From NCBI GenBank assembly GCA_913777325.1, contig CAJYSA010000107.1:1-64000 (forward strand): DNA of 64,000 bases, in the 5' to 3' direction. The translations under genes were made by a program, and so were the position numbers. The DNA is from an uncultured Sphingomonas sp. (GTDB lineage Bacteria > Pseudomonadota > Alphaproteobacteria > Sphingomonadales > Sphingomonadaceae). The notes below the pieces were generated by a model that saw only the letters and a list, made by a program, of their open reading frames with translations, had not been told where the DNA came from and did no database searches. Shown here piece by piece: positions 8,988-17,409 of the stretch; position 1 is the stretch's first letter; each line of letters opens with the position of its first letter.

Positions 8988-10330
8988 TAAGCGATGCCGG
9001 GCGCGATATTGTCGATCGGCGTCCGCTCGTTCAGGCCATGGCTGAAATCGTCCGATTCCTTGATGAAGGTCGGGCTCGCGCCATAACTGGGGACGTGGTG
9101 ATACCGGAACCACATGCTGTCGCTGGCGCCGGCGGACATGCTCGGGAATACCGGCACGCCGGGGCGGGTCTTGGCAAGCGCCTTGGTCACCGCCGCCACG
9201 AAGTCGGCGCGCATCGGCGACGCGTCGTTGGCGACCGATCCCTCGCTGACGTCGCGGATCGTCAGCTTGGGCTCGGCGGCGACCTGCTTCAGCGTCGCCA
9301 TCACCTCGGCGGGCTTCACGCCGGGGAAGATGCGGCAGTTGATATTGGCGGTGGCGCGCTGGGGCAGGGCGTTCAGCGCGTGACCGCCGTTCACCATCGT
9401 CGCGACGCAGGTCGTGCCGATCTGCCCGACATAGGCGGGATCGGCGGCGAGCACCGCGATCGCCTTTTCGTCCTTGGGGTCGGCGGCGAAGGCGCGCATC
9501 GCGGCGGCCAGCGTGCCGGTCTTCTGCTTGGCGGCCTCGACGAAGAAGGCCTTGGTCAGGTCGGACAGTTGCGGCGGGAAGCGGTAATTCCCGATCCGCA
9601 CCAATGCCGCCGACAATTGGTTGATCGCGTTCTCCGGACGCGGCGCCGAACTGTGGCCGCCGGGATTGGTGACGGTCAGCTCGAAATCGGCGTAGGTCTT
9701 CTCCGCCCCGTTCCAGGTGAAGAATTGCGGTCGGCCATCCTCGCCCAGCCGGCCGCCGCCGCCATCGATGTTGATCACCAGCTCGGCGTTCTTCAGCTGC
9801 TCGGCGATCAGCGCGCTCGTCTTCATGCGCGTCTCCTCGTCGCCGGAGAATTCCAGCACGATGTCGCGACGCGGGCGATAGCCGTCGCGCTTCATCTGCA
9901 ACAGCGCGGCGATCGTGATCGCGGCGTCGAACTTCATGTCGGTCGCGCCGCGTCCATAGAGGTAGCCGTTCTCGACCACCGGGGTGAACGGATCGCGCTG
10001 CCAGTCGGCGGGCTTCGCCTCCACCACGTCGATATGGCCGGAGATCACCAGCGGCTTGGCCGCGCGATCGGTCCCGGGCCAGCGCGCGATCAGATAGGCG
10101 GTGTCGTCGACCGGGGTGACCGTCACGTCCGTGATCCCGCCGGCGACCAGCACGGATTTCAGATAGGCCGCGAGCTGCGGTGTCTGGTTGCCCGGGCCCG
10201 CGACGCTGCGGAACGCGATCGCACGCTTGGCGATGTCCAGCGCCTGCGCCTCGGATCGCGGTTCGGCCTGCAGCGGAGTGGCGCATACGAGCGCGCCGAG
10301 CGCCACCGAAAAAAGGCCGCCGTACCGCAT
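8954..10330 (-). CDS. Exported M20/M28-type zinc metallopeptidase (carboxypeptidase family)
   Basis: Secreted or periplasmic dizinc peptidase of 458 residues. A signal peptide (MRYGGLFSVALGALVCATPLQA) is followed by the M20 motifs: SGHIDVV with the first zinc His and catalytic Asp, GRGATDMKFD with the bridging Asp, FSGDEET with the catalytic Glu pair, INIDGG, and a late SDDFSHGLNE with the last His. An insertion between the Glu motif and the C-terminus is the dimerisation/lid domain. It would cleave C-terminal or dipeptide substrates; exact specificity is unknown. The start at 10330 has GGGGAGACGGGG upstream; an ATG 18 bases earlier is less well placed. It is not overlapped by the phosphonate operon, whose last gene ends 85 bp upstream. 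Confidence 0.9.
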   Translation of the reverse strand: MRYGGLFSVALGALVCATPLQAEPRSEAQALDIAKRAIAFRSVAGPGNQTPQLAAYLKSVLVAGGITDVTVTPVDDTAYLIARWPGTDRAAKPLVISGHIDVVEAKPADWQRDPFTPVVENGYLYGRGATDMKFDAAITIAALLQMKRDGYRPRRDIVLEFSGDEETRMKTSALIAEQLKNAELVINIDGGGGRLGEDGRPQFFTWNGAEKTYADFELTVTNPGGHSSAPRPENAINQLSAALVRIGNYRFPPQLSDLTKAFFVEAAKQKTGTLAAAMRAFAADPKDEKAIAVLAADPAYVGQIGTTCVATMVNGGHALNALPQRATANINCRIFPGVKPAEVMATLKQVAAEPKLTIRDVSEGSVANDASPMRADFVAAVTKALAKTRPGVPVFPSMSAGASDSMWFRYHHVPSYGASPTFIKESDDFSHGLNERTPIDNIAPGIAYYESLFTDLSR

Positions 10331-10415
10331 CACCCCGTCTCCCCGCATCGCGATCCCGCCGCGACGCTAACCCGCCACCGCGAAAACGCAACCGGGCGTG
10401 GAAGCCGTGCCCCGC

Positions 10416-11210
10416 CTATCCGATGGTGAGCGATACCTCCGCCAGCGCGCGCGGCAGATCCGCGACCGTGTCGATCACGACATGCGCGCCGGCCGCGCGC
10501 AGCGCCGCGCCGGCGGCGGCGATCCGCTCGGCGCGATCGGGCGCCGGCAACGCGTCGAGCGCGGTCTGGCTCAGCCCGACGCCGTTGCCGCTCGCCGCTA
10601 CTCCGATCGTCCACACCCCCGCCGCGCGGCCCTCCGCGATGCCGACCGCCGCGTCATCCACCTTCACGCACGCGTCGGCGGGCCACGCGCCGAGTTCGAC
10701 GAGGTTCTTCCACAGCATCAGGGGTGACGGGCGCCCGGTCGCGGTTTCCCCGGCGCAGACGACGCAATCGGGGCGATACCCCTGCGCCTCGGCATGGGGA
10801 AGGATGTCCGCCATCATCGCACGGGTATAGCCGGTGCAGGAACCGACGCGCACGCCCGCGGCCTGCAATCGCGCCGCGACGTGGGCGGCACCGGGGATCA
10901 GCGTGGCGCAATTGCGTGCCGCGTCGCGCATCAGCGGTTCGATCGCCGCGAACAGCCGCGCGCCGTCCGCCTCGACCGGGCCGGTGCCGTGCTTCACCGC
11001 CCAGGCGCGCGCGATGCGCGGCTTGGCCAGCAGGGCCGCGATTTGATCGCGCTTGGCCATGCCCATGTCGGCGCGCGCTTCCGCCTCGTCGATCGGCACG
11101 CCCTCTCGATCGAACAGGCGGCACAGCGCGACCACCGGCGCGCGGCTGCCGAAATCGATCATCGTCCCGGCCCAGTCGAACACCACCGCCTGCAGTCGTC
11201 GTCCCATCAT
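10416..11210 (-). CDS. phnX: Phosphonoacetaldehyde hydrolase (phosphonatase)
   Basis: HAD-superfamily enzyme of 264 residues that cleaves the C-P bond of phosphonoacetaldehyde to acetaldehyde and phosphate. HAD motif I is VVFDWAGTMIDFG, with the nucleophile Asp and the Ala in place of the second Asp that is typical of phosphonatase. The Schiff-base Lys characteristic of PhnX is present in MGMAKRDQ of the cap (about residue 52). SCTGYTRAMM is motif II, GRPSPLM and KVDDAAVGIAEG give motifs III and IV. The start overlaps the stop of the flavoenzyme gene as ATGA, with GGGAGG just upstream; a second ATG follows at once. It is the last gene of the five-gene operon, and its substrate would be made by the preceding amine oxidase. 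Confidence 0.9.
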   Translation of the reverse strand: MMGRRLQAVVFDWAGTMIDFGSRAPVVALCRLFDREGVPIDEAEARADMGMAKRDQIAALLAKPRIARAWAVKHGTGPVEADGARLFAAIEPLMRDAARNCATLIPGAAHVAARLQAAGVRVGSCTGYTRAMMADILPHAEAQGYRPDCVVCAGETATGRPSPLMLWKNLVELGAWPADACVKVDDAAVGIAEGRAAGVWTIGVAASGNGVGLSQTALDALPAPDRAERIAAAGAALRAAGAHVVIDTVADLPRALAEVSLTIG

Positions 11211-12325
11211 GCCCCTCCCATCATGTCGTCGATCACCTGTTCGGCCAGTCCGAACGCGGTGGACGCACCGGTTCCGCTCGTCACCACTACCAGCCGGACG
11301 TCGGGCATCGGCGCCCGCACGATGCTGTGCCCCGCCGCCGCCGCGTAGGTGCCGGTCCAGCGCTCCAGCACCGGCGGGGGGGCGCCGAACAGTGCGGCAT
11401 AGGCGTCGAGGATGCGCGCTTCGACCGCCGCGCTGGCGAAGGGCAGGGGCGAGGGACCGTAATGGTGGCTGTCTCCGACGATCAGGCTGCCATCGGCACC
11501 TTGCACCACGATCAGGTGAATGCCGTCCGCCAGCGCCGCGGCCGCGCGCGGCTCCTCCATCAGCCGCGCGTGCAACGCGTCGGCCTCCGGCAGCGCGGCA
11601 TAGCCGGCGTAGCGTACCATGCTCAGGTCGCCCATCACCGCGCCCGGCAGGCGCCACCCGGGCCCGGCCAGCCGCACCATCTGCAAGGTACACCGCGTGA
11701 TCCCCGCGTCCGCGAAAAGCGTGGGAAACAATGCCGCGCCGTCGTCGCCGGGGCACACGATCACGCGATCGGCGGCGACCGGGCCATGGCTGGTCTCCAC
11801 CCCACCGGCGTGCACCGTCCGCACCTGAACGCCGCGACGGAACGTCACGCCATGCGCCGTCTCCAGCCAATGGGCCAATGCCGGTATCGCGGTGCGCGAT
11901 TCGATGCGCAGGTCGTGCGGGCTGAACAGGGCGGAGGCGACGCCGGTCAGCATCGGCCAGTCCCGCGCGACCTGCGTGGACGACAGCCGCCGGCAGTCGG
12001 CGCCCATATCGGTGGCAAGAAAGGCGTCGATCACCCGTTCCGCCTCGGGCCGCTGCGCGGCCAGCAGCAGGCCGCGTTGCTCGATGGCGATCCCGGCGGG
12101 GGCGGCGATGTCGGCCCAAATCTCGGCGCTGCGGCGCGCCATCCGCCACACCGCGCCCGCCTCCTGACCCGTGACCGTGACGAAGCCGAAATTGCGGATC
12201 GACGCGCCATTGGCGGCGGCGTCGCGATCGATCACCACCACTCGCGCGCCGGCGCGCGCGGCGAACAGCGCGTGGGCGAGGCCGACGATCCCGGCGCCGA
12301 CGATCGCCACATCATGGCGCGACAT
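11207..12325 (-). CDS. FAD-dependent amine oxidase of the phosphonate-linked TIGR03364 type
   Basis: DAO-superfamily flavoenzyme of 372 residues. The N-terminus is DVAIVGAGIVGLAHALFAARAG then VVVIDRD, the FAD-binding fold, followed by ASIRNFGFVTVTGQ, a segment typical of the family that co-occurs with phosphonatases. The C-terminus has the second FAD contact around GHSIVRAPMP and TSGTGASTAFGLAEQ. Members of this clade are known to sit beside PhnX, and related enzymes have been reported to oxidise 2-aminoethylphosphonate or its N-methyl form to phosphonoacetaldehyde. Here it would replace the transaminase PhnW, which is absent. The gene overlaps the permease gene by 14 bp and phnX by 4 bp, so translational coupling is likely. 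Confidence 0.85.
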   Translation of the reverse strand: MSRHDVAIVGAGIVGLAHALFAARAGARVVVIDRDAAANGASIRNFGFVTVTGQEAGAVWRMARRSAEIWADIAAPAGIAIEQRGLLLAAQRPEAERVIDAFLATDMGADCRRLSSTQVARDWPMLTGVASALFSPHDLRIESRTAIPALAHWLETAHGVTFRRGVQVRTVHAGGVETSHGPVAADRVIVCPGDDGAALFPTLFADAGITRCTLQMVRLAGPGWRLPGAVMGDLSMVRYAGYAALPEADALHARLMEEPRAAAALADGIHLIVVQGADGSLIVGDSHHYGPSPLPFASAAVEARILDAYAALFGAPPPVLERWTGTYAAAAGHSIVRAPMPDVRLVVVTSGTGASTAFGLAEQVIDDMMGGA

Positions 12326-13604
12326 GGCAAATTTTCCGGTCGGACCAGCGCAGGAAATGCAGCGCCGACAGCATCGTCAACAGCGCGACGACCACCGCCG
12401 TCGCATAGCTGCACGTCACGAAGAAGCGCAGCCATTGCATCTGCGGCGCCGCAAGGCTTCGTACCAGCAGCAGCACGACGCTGCCCGCATAGCCCGACGC
12501 ATCGGCGATGTAGATCAGGAAGCCGGCATTGGCGGCGGTGCCGATCGTCGCGATCATCCGGTCGAACAGCATGGCGTTGAACGGCGTATAGGCCAGATAC
12601 AGCCCCGCGCCGGTGACGATCATCCACGTGAGCGGCGAGATCCACCCGCTCTGGAATGCCAGCGTCGCCACGCCCAGCATCACCGCGCCCAGCGCGATCA
12701 TCGCGTGCATTGCCAGCAGCGCGCGCAGGTTGTCGCGGACCAGCATCAGCACCGCCAGCGCGGCGAGCGTCACGATCGCCACGGGCAATTCGCTGGCGGT
12801 GAACAGCGCGGCTTCCCCGCCATAGCCCAGCGCGGTCCAGATCTCGGCGGCAAAGCTGTCGCGTACGTCGCGCAGCGCGGTCAGCAGGACATATCCGGTC
12901 ACCAGCATCGCCAGCGTGCCCGCATGCGCGCGCCAGAAGGCGGCGCGATCGGCGGCGAGCATCGGCACGCGCTCGACCCGCTCGGCCCGATCGCGCGCGT
13001 CGGGGGGCGGCAGGCGCTCGAGCTGCCACAGCGCGACGAGCAACAGCGGCACGAATGCCAGCCCGGTCGCGGCGGGCATCCACCATTCGGAGACGCCCGC
13101 GGCCATCATGAGGACCGCCACCGACTTCACCACGCCCGACGACAGGATGAAGCTGGCGCACAGCATCGCCCCCAGCAGCTCCGACACCCGCCGCCCCTCG
13201 ACATAGCTGAACACCAGCCCCCAGATCAGCCCGAGCGGCAGGCCGTTGAGGAACAGGCAAAGGACGTTCCACGGCGCCGGCACCAGCGCGAATAGCACCA
13301 AAGCGACCCATGACGCCGCGATCAGCCCCAGGATCGCGCGCGCCCGCCCGCGGCGCCCCGCCTCCGCGATCACGCGCACCCCGATCAGCTTCGACAGTGC
13401 ATAGCCGATCACCTGCGCGATCAGCAGCGCGGTCTTGTAATCGACGGCGGCGTGCCAGCCGACGACGTCGACATAGGTCGCGGCGGCGAACGGCTTGCGG
13501 AACGCGTACATCGCGAAATACGCCGCGAATGCCGCCAGGCCGCCCAGGATCAGGGTCAGGCGATCGTTCTCGTGCGCGGCCGCGCGCACGGGGGCGCTCG
13601 TCAT
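12312..13604 (-). CDS. DUF5690-type MFS permease of the phosphonate operon
   Basis: Membrane protein of 430 residues with about twelve hydrophobic segments. The first contains AAFAAYFAMYAFRKPFAAATY, close to the organophosphate:phosphate antiporter start (Y-R-K pattern in helix 1), and resembles the DUF5690 branch of the major facilitator superfamily. The GlpT/UhpT-like N-terminus and its place between an acid phosphatase and an amine oxidase suggest that it imports a small phosphorylated or phosphonate compound such as aminoethylphosphonate. The start at 13604 overlaps the preceding stop as TGATG; an ATG at 13610 is possible. Substrate assignment is inference from context; membership of the MFS is clear. 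Confidence 0.8.
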   Translation of the reverse strand: MTSAPVRAAAHENDRLTLILGGLAAFAAYFAMYAFRKPFAAATYVDVVGWHAAVDYKTALLIAQVIGYALSKLIGVRVIAEAGRRGRARAILGLIAASWVALVLFALVPAPWNVLCLFLNGLPLGLIWGLVFSYVEGRRVSELLGAMLCASFILSSGVVKSVAVLMMAAGVSEWWMPAATGLAFVPLLLVALWQLERLPPPDARDRAERVERVPMLAADRAAFWRAHAGTLAMLVTGYVLLTALRDVRDSFAAEIWTALGYGGEAALFTASELPVAIVTLAALAVLMLVRDNLRALLAMHAMIALGAVMLGVATLAFQSGWISPLTWMIVTGAGLYLAYTPFNAMLFDRMIATIGTAANAGFLIYIADASGYAGSVVLLLVRSLAAPQMQWLRFFVTCSYATAVVVALLTMLSALHFLRWSDRKICHVAP

Positions 13605-14356
13605 CACCATGGCCGCACCGCCAGCGCCTCTGCCTCGGCGGCGCATGTCGCGCGGTCGGGCGTCGGGGCGGTCGTGCGCAGGCGCGCCAGTTCGTCGCGC
13701 GCCGCCGCCAGATCGCGCCGGAACGCGGCGCTCCCCTGCAGCGCGGCGAACACCGCCGATCCGGCCAGATAGCCCGCTTCCACCGCGCTCTTGCTATGCG
13801 ATCCACACACGGCGCGGCTCTCGCCGTAGGCGCGTCCGCGCGCCAGGATCGCGGTGGCGCGCGTCGGCATGGCCTCGGCCAGGATCAGTGCCTCCAGCCA
13901 GCCCGCCGCAGTATGCCCCGACGGATAGTCGCCATTGCCCGCGAGATGTGCGGTCTTCGGTTCGCAGATCGGCGCGCCGGGCACATCCAGATAGGGGCGC
14001 CGCACCTGATAATGGCGCTTCACCGGATCGACCAGCGGCCCGGCATGGGCGCGGTCCAGCAGTCGCGCGGTCGCGGGGGCGGAGCGCGCGTCGATCCGCA
14101 TGCCCAGCGCGCAGGCGTTGCGCGCCAGTGGCGTGTTCGTCACGTCATCGGTGGCGATCCGCCAGCGCGGCGTTCCGGCCAGCCGCCGGGTCTCGCGGAA
14201 GATCGCCGCGTCCGCTCGTGCGGTGGGGCTGCCGGGGGCGGGCGGCGGGGCGAGGACGACCAGACCGTCCGGATACTCGCCGGCGTTCAGGTAGGCGTCG
14301 GGCGTGGCGGTGCCGATCATCGACAGCGCGGCCCCGAGGAGCAGCACGCGGATCAT
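13604..14356 (-). CDS. Class A acid phosphatase-like PAP2 protein with altered active site
   Basis: Exported protein of 250 residues with an N-terminal signal peptide ending near GTA. The class A non-specific acid phosphatase signature is K-x6-RP, PSGH, SR-x5-H-x3-D. Here K113-x6-R120-P121, P145-S-G-H148 and S180-R181-x5-H187 are all present, but the Asp three residues after the last His is Ala191 (HSKSAVEAG). That Asp normally orients the catalytic His. It would release phosphate from phosphoethanolamine, phosphocholine or similar head groups made by the lipase encoded just upstream, with which it overlaps as ATGA. Activity may be reduced or shifted. The family call is secure, the activity less so. 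Confidence 0.87.
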   Translation of the reverse strand: MIRVLLLGAALSMIGTATPDAYLNAGEYPDGLVVLAPPPAPGSPTARADAAIFRETRRLAGTPRWRIATDDVTNTPLARNACALGMRIDARSAPATARLLDRAHAGPLVDPVKRHYQVRRPYLDVPGAPICEPKTAHLAGNGDYPSGHTAAGWLEALILAEAMPTRATAILARGRAYGESRAVCGSHSKSAVEAGYLAGSAVFAALQGSAAFRRDLAAARDELARLRTTAPTPDRATCAAEAEALAVRPW

Positions 14357-16476
14357 GCCGTCACCTGCATCGCGCCGATGCCCGGATCGGTGCGCCCCAC
14401 GCGGCCCGTCTCCACCTTGCCCGCGAACCGGCGGAGGAAGGCGGGATCGCCGTCGATCGTCACGCTCAGGTCGTACCAGTGATCGCTGGCCACGACGGCA
14501 CAGCGCGCGCGCCGCTCGCCACCGGGGGGCAGCATCATCGTCCGCTCGCGCGCGCCGTCGACCGGATAGCGTTGGTCCATCGCGATCCTCGCCGCGACGG
14601 GGGAGCCGGACGGATTACGCAGCACGATCTCGACATGATCGGCATGCGGGCGCAGCGTCGCGGCGATCCCGCGACGATCGGGTGCCGCCGCCAACCGTCG
14701 CCAGAACCCGTTCGGCCCGCGCACGGTCACATCATATCCGCTGGCGATGGTGCCGAACGCGGTCGAGGCGACATGGCGGTCCCCCGCGCCGATCGTGAAA
14801 TGCCACGGATCCTGCGCGTCGCGATTGTCGTGGACGGTAAAGGTCGCGCCCACCGTCCCGCTGTTCACGAAGGTCAAATGGAGTTCCCCGGCGTCGCTGA
14901 GGTCGGCGAGGACGTCCACCGCATAGGGCAGCGGACGATGACGGCGCTGCCCGGGCAGTTGCGCAGTCGGCGCCTGCCGGGCGGGGATCGCGATCGCGTG
15001 CCCCGCTGCCGAATGCGCGATCCGTTCGCCCGTGTCATCGGTCGAGGGCAGGGCGCCGCCGGCGACGACCGGCTGCGCGAAGTCGAAGGCGCTGGTCAGG
15101 TCGCCACACACCGCGCGCCGCCAGGGCGAGATGTTCGGCTCCGGCACCCCGAAGCACCGTTCGGCGAAGCGCAGCACAGACGTATGGTCGAACAGCTGCG
15201 AACACACCTGCCCGCCGACGCTCCACGGTGACACCAGGATCGTCGGCACGCGGATACCCAGCCCGATCGGATGCTCCTCGTCGCCCGCCGTGCCGCTGCC
15301 GCGATAATCCTTCGTCTCACCGGTGACCGGGACGGTCGAATGGCCGCGATAGCGCCCGACCGGCGGCACTGGCGGCGGCATATGATCGAACAGGCCGCCC
15401 GCCTCGTCATAGGTGAGGATGAACACGGTCTGCGCGAACACCTCCGGGTTGTCGACCAGCGCCTCGATCAGCCGCGCGGAAACCTGCTCGCCGCGCGCCG
15501 GCGCGGCGGTGGGATGTTCGGACAGCGCGGCAGCGGTGACGATCCACGACACCTGCGGCAGCGCGCCGCTGGCGACATCGCGCCGGAACGCCGCGACGAG
15601 TTGGTCGCCATCGGAGCGCGTGCGATCCGCGCCCTGCGCGTGCTCGCTGACCCAGGATCGACCGCGCCGGTAAAGCTCGGACCCGCGTTCGCACGGGCGG
15701 AACGGCGGAAAGACCGACAGCAGGTTGTCGCCGAAATTGTCGTACTCCTGATACACCTTCCAGCTGATCCCCGCCGCCTGCAACCGCTCGGCATAGGTGG
15801 TCCAGCGATAGGCGTCCGGGCGCAGCGGCCGGTCGGTCGCCATGTCGGCGCTCGGGGTCTCGTCCTCGCCGTAATTGTGCATCTTCGGATCGCCGCCGAC
15901 CGTGCCGCCGCCGTTGCACCCGCTGAACAGGTGCAGCCGGTTCGGGTAGGTCTGCGTCATGGTCGAGCAGTGGTAGGCGTCGCAGACGGTGAACCCGTCG
16001 GCCAGCGCGTAGTAGAAGGGCAGGTCGCCCGGCCCGTAATGCAGCATCCGGTTGCGCAATTCGCCGCTGTGCCCCCAGCGGCCGAAGCGCCCGCGATCGA
16101 ACAGGTGCATGTTCTCGACATGCGACTGGTCCGCCCCGTCGACCGTGAACGACCGCATCACGCGCGAGTCGCCATGATAGGGCAGCACATGGCCGTCGGG
16201 ATGCTCGCCGGAGGGTTGCGCGAACACGCTTGCGCCCCCCGCCAGCCGCAGCGGGCGGGGGTCGCCGAAGCCACGCACGCCGTTGAGCATCCCCAGATAA
16301 TGGTCGAATGCACGATTCTCCTGCATGTGGATCACGATGTGCCGCACGTCGGCGATCGTGCCGGTGCGCCGCACCGCCGGGATGGCGCGCGCGCGCGCGA
16401 CCAGCCCCGGCCACATCGCGGCGGCCCCCATGCCGCCGGCCCATTTCAGAAGATCGCGACGTCCGGTCGCATCCAT
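14353..16476 (-). CDS. Tat-exported phospholipase C, phosphocholine-specific type
   Basis: Exported phosphoesterase of 707 residues. The N-terminus has a twin-arginine signal, GRRDLLKWAGG, followed by a hydrophobic stretch ending near ARA. The catalytic domain contains VIHMQENRAFDHYLGMLNGV, the conserved start of the PlcH/PlcN/AcpA family with the metal-binding Glu-Asn, and later TYDEAGGLFDHM and the DHTSVLRF segment. Two C-terminal DUF756-like beta domains follow. It would split phosphatidylcholine or sphingolipid-type substrates and free the head group; on phosphonolipids it would free aminoethylphosphonate (inference). GAAGGG lies nine bases before the ATG at 16476. It heads the five-gene operon, and an operator-like palindrome lies 32 bp upstream. 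Confidence 0.92.
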   Translation of the reverse strand: MDATGRRDLLKWAGGMGAAAMWPGLVARARAIPAVRRTGTIADVRHIVIHMQENRAFDHYLGMLNGVRGFGDPRPLRLAGGASVFAQPSGEHPDGHVLPYHGDSRVMRSFTVDGADQSHVENMHLFDRGRFGRWGHSGELRNRMLHYGPGDLPFYYALADGFTVCDAYHCSTMTQTYPNRLHLFSGCNGGGTVGGDPKMHNYGEDETPSADMATDRPLRPDAYRWTTYAERLQAAGISWKVYQEYDNFGDNLLSVFPPFRPCERGSELYRRGRSWVSEHAQGADRTRSDGDQLVAAFRRDVASGALPQVSWIVTAAALSEHPTAAPARGEQVSARLIEALVDNPEVFAQTVFILTYDEAGGLFDHMPPPVPPVGRYRGHSTVPVTGETKDYRGSGTAGDEEHPIGLGIRVPTILVSPWSVGGQVCSQLFDHTSVLRFAERCFGVPEPNISPWRRAVCGDLTSAFDFAQPVVAGGALPSTDDTGERIAHSAAGHAIAIPARQAPTAQLPGQRRHRPLPYAVDVLADLSDAGELHLTFVNSGTVGATFTVHDNRDAQDPWHFTIGAGDRHVASTAFGTIASGYDVTVRGPNGFWRRLAAAPDRRGIAATLRPHADHVEIVLRNPSGSPVAARIAMDQRYPVDGARERTMMLPPGGERRARCAVVASDHWYDLSVTIDGDPAFLRRFAGKVETGRVGRTDPGIGAMQVTA

Positions 16477-16507
16477 GGTTCTCAACCCTTCGAAAACACG
16501 CTAGGTA

Positions 16508-16525
16508 GATTGGTATAGTCCAATC
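16508..16525. promoter_or_regulatory. Operator-like palindrome GATTGG-TATAGT-CCAATC
   Basis: Eighteen-base palindrome with perfect six-base arms around TATAGT, in the gap between the divergent phospholipase operon and the PhnZ-like gene. Its core TGGTATAGTCCA recurs, inverted, at 17242-17253 upstream of the TonB receptor. The pattern resembles sites of HutC-subfamily GntR regulators such as PhnF, and a GntR/UTRA gene lies at 20293-21048. Confidence 0.75.
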
Positions 16526-16612
16526 ATCTTACGGTTTGACGACGGCGTGGCGCCACCAACCAGCCCCTCGGGCCGGCGGTCGCGCCTGGATCAGCACGCA
16601 ATGGAGGCAGGA

Positions 16613-17179
16613 ATGTTACGGCCCGATTCGATGGTGGCGGAGATCTTTGCCACCTTCGCCCGCCACGGCGCGGCACAATATGGCGAACATGTCACCCAGC
16701 TCGAGCACGCGCTGCAATGCGCGCAACTCGCCACGGAGCACGCGTGCGCGGACACATTGGTGATCGCCGCCTTGCTGCATGACATCGGTCGATTGCTCGA
16801 ACCCGATGGGAATGCTGACGAACTGGACGGGCTGGACGCCAGGCATGAAGACATCGGCGCGGTGGCGCTATCGCGCGCCTATCCCCCTGCGGTGACCGAG
16901 CCGATCCGGCTGCACGTCGCGGCGAAACGCTATCTATGCGCGGTCGACGCCGACTATCGCGCCACGCTCAGCGCCGCCTCGCTGCTCAGCCTCGCGGTGC
17001 AGGGCGGGGAGATGGACGCGGAGGAGGTCGCGCGATTCCAGGCCGAGCCGTACTTCGCCGCAGCGGTGCAACTCCGCCGCTTCGACGATTGGGGAAAGCG
17101 AGTCGGCTGCCCCGTGGCACCGCTCGAATCGTACCGCCCATTGCTGACCGCCTTGCTGCGCCGGAACGACGCCGCCTGA
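16613..17179 (+). CDS. PhnZ-like HD-domain mixed-valent diiron oxygenase
   Basis: HD-domain protein of 188 residues. The metal ligands His32, His56-Asp57, His78, His101 and Asp158 follow almost the spacing I recall for PhnZ, the oxygenase that cleaves 1-hydroxy-2-aminoethylphosphonate to glycine and phosphate. The N-terminal QYGEHVTQLEHALQCAQLA block, with Tyr23 and Glu25, is the hallmark of the phosphonate-operon HD family (TIGR03276). The start at 16613 has GGAGG five bases upstream; earlier in-frame starts lack one. It is transcribed away from the phospholipase operon across the shared palindrome and toward the TonB receptor. The partner hydroxylase PhnY is not in the window, so the true substrate could differ. 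Confidence 0.85.
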   Translation: MLRPDSMVAEIFATFARHGAAQYGEHVTQLEHALQCAQLATEHACADTLVIAALLHDIGRLLEPDGNADELDGLDARHEDIGAVALSRAYPPAVTEPIRLHVAAKRYLCAVDADYRATLSAASLLSLAVQGGEMDAEEVARFQAEPYFAAAVQLRRFDDWGKRVGCPVAPLESYRPLLTALLRRNDAA

Positions 17180-17241
17180 AATCAACGTTTTGGACCATTC
17201 CTCGAATTTTCGTCACGCTGTCACCAAGGCGTCATCACCAC

Positions 17242-17253
17242 TGGACTATACCA
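17242..17253. promoter_or_regulatory. Second copy of the TGGACTATACCA operator-like site
   Basis: Exact reverse complement of the 12-base core at 16511-16522. It lies 157 bases before the TonB receptor start codon and 63 bases after the PhnZ-like stop codon, in a 230-bp gap with no gene. The likely binder is the GntR/UTRA protein encoded after the receptor. Confidence 0.72.
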
Positions 17254-17409
17254 AATACATCGGTGGTGCGTCGCTGACGCCGCTGATGCGGGAACGACAG
17301 GCCACATCGCTCATGCCGCCCGGCGTCTCGCCGGGTGGATGCCGACGCGCGCCCACCCGCCCTGCTCGGCGACGCGAACAGCAAGCGCCGGGATCGGCGA
17401 GGGGGATCG

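Noticed and set aside
12232..13806. 524-codon frame overlapping the DUF5690 permease
   Set aside because: It overlaps the permease, phosphatase and flavoenzyme genes in a different frame and has an Arg/Ala-rich, motif-free translation typical of a shadow.
16477..16612. Pho box in front of the phospholipase operon
   Set aside because: I looked for CTGTCAT-like direct repeats and found none convincing; only the GntR-type palindrome is clear.
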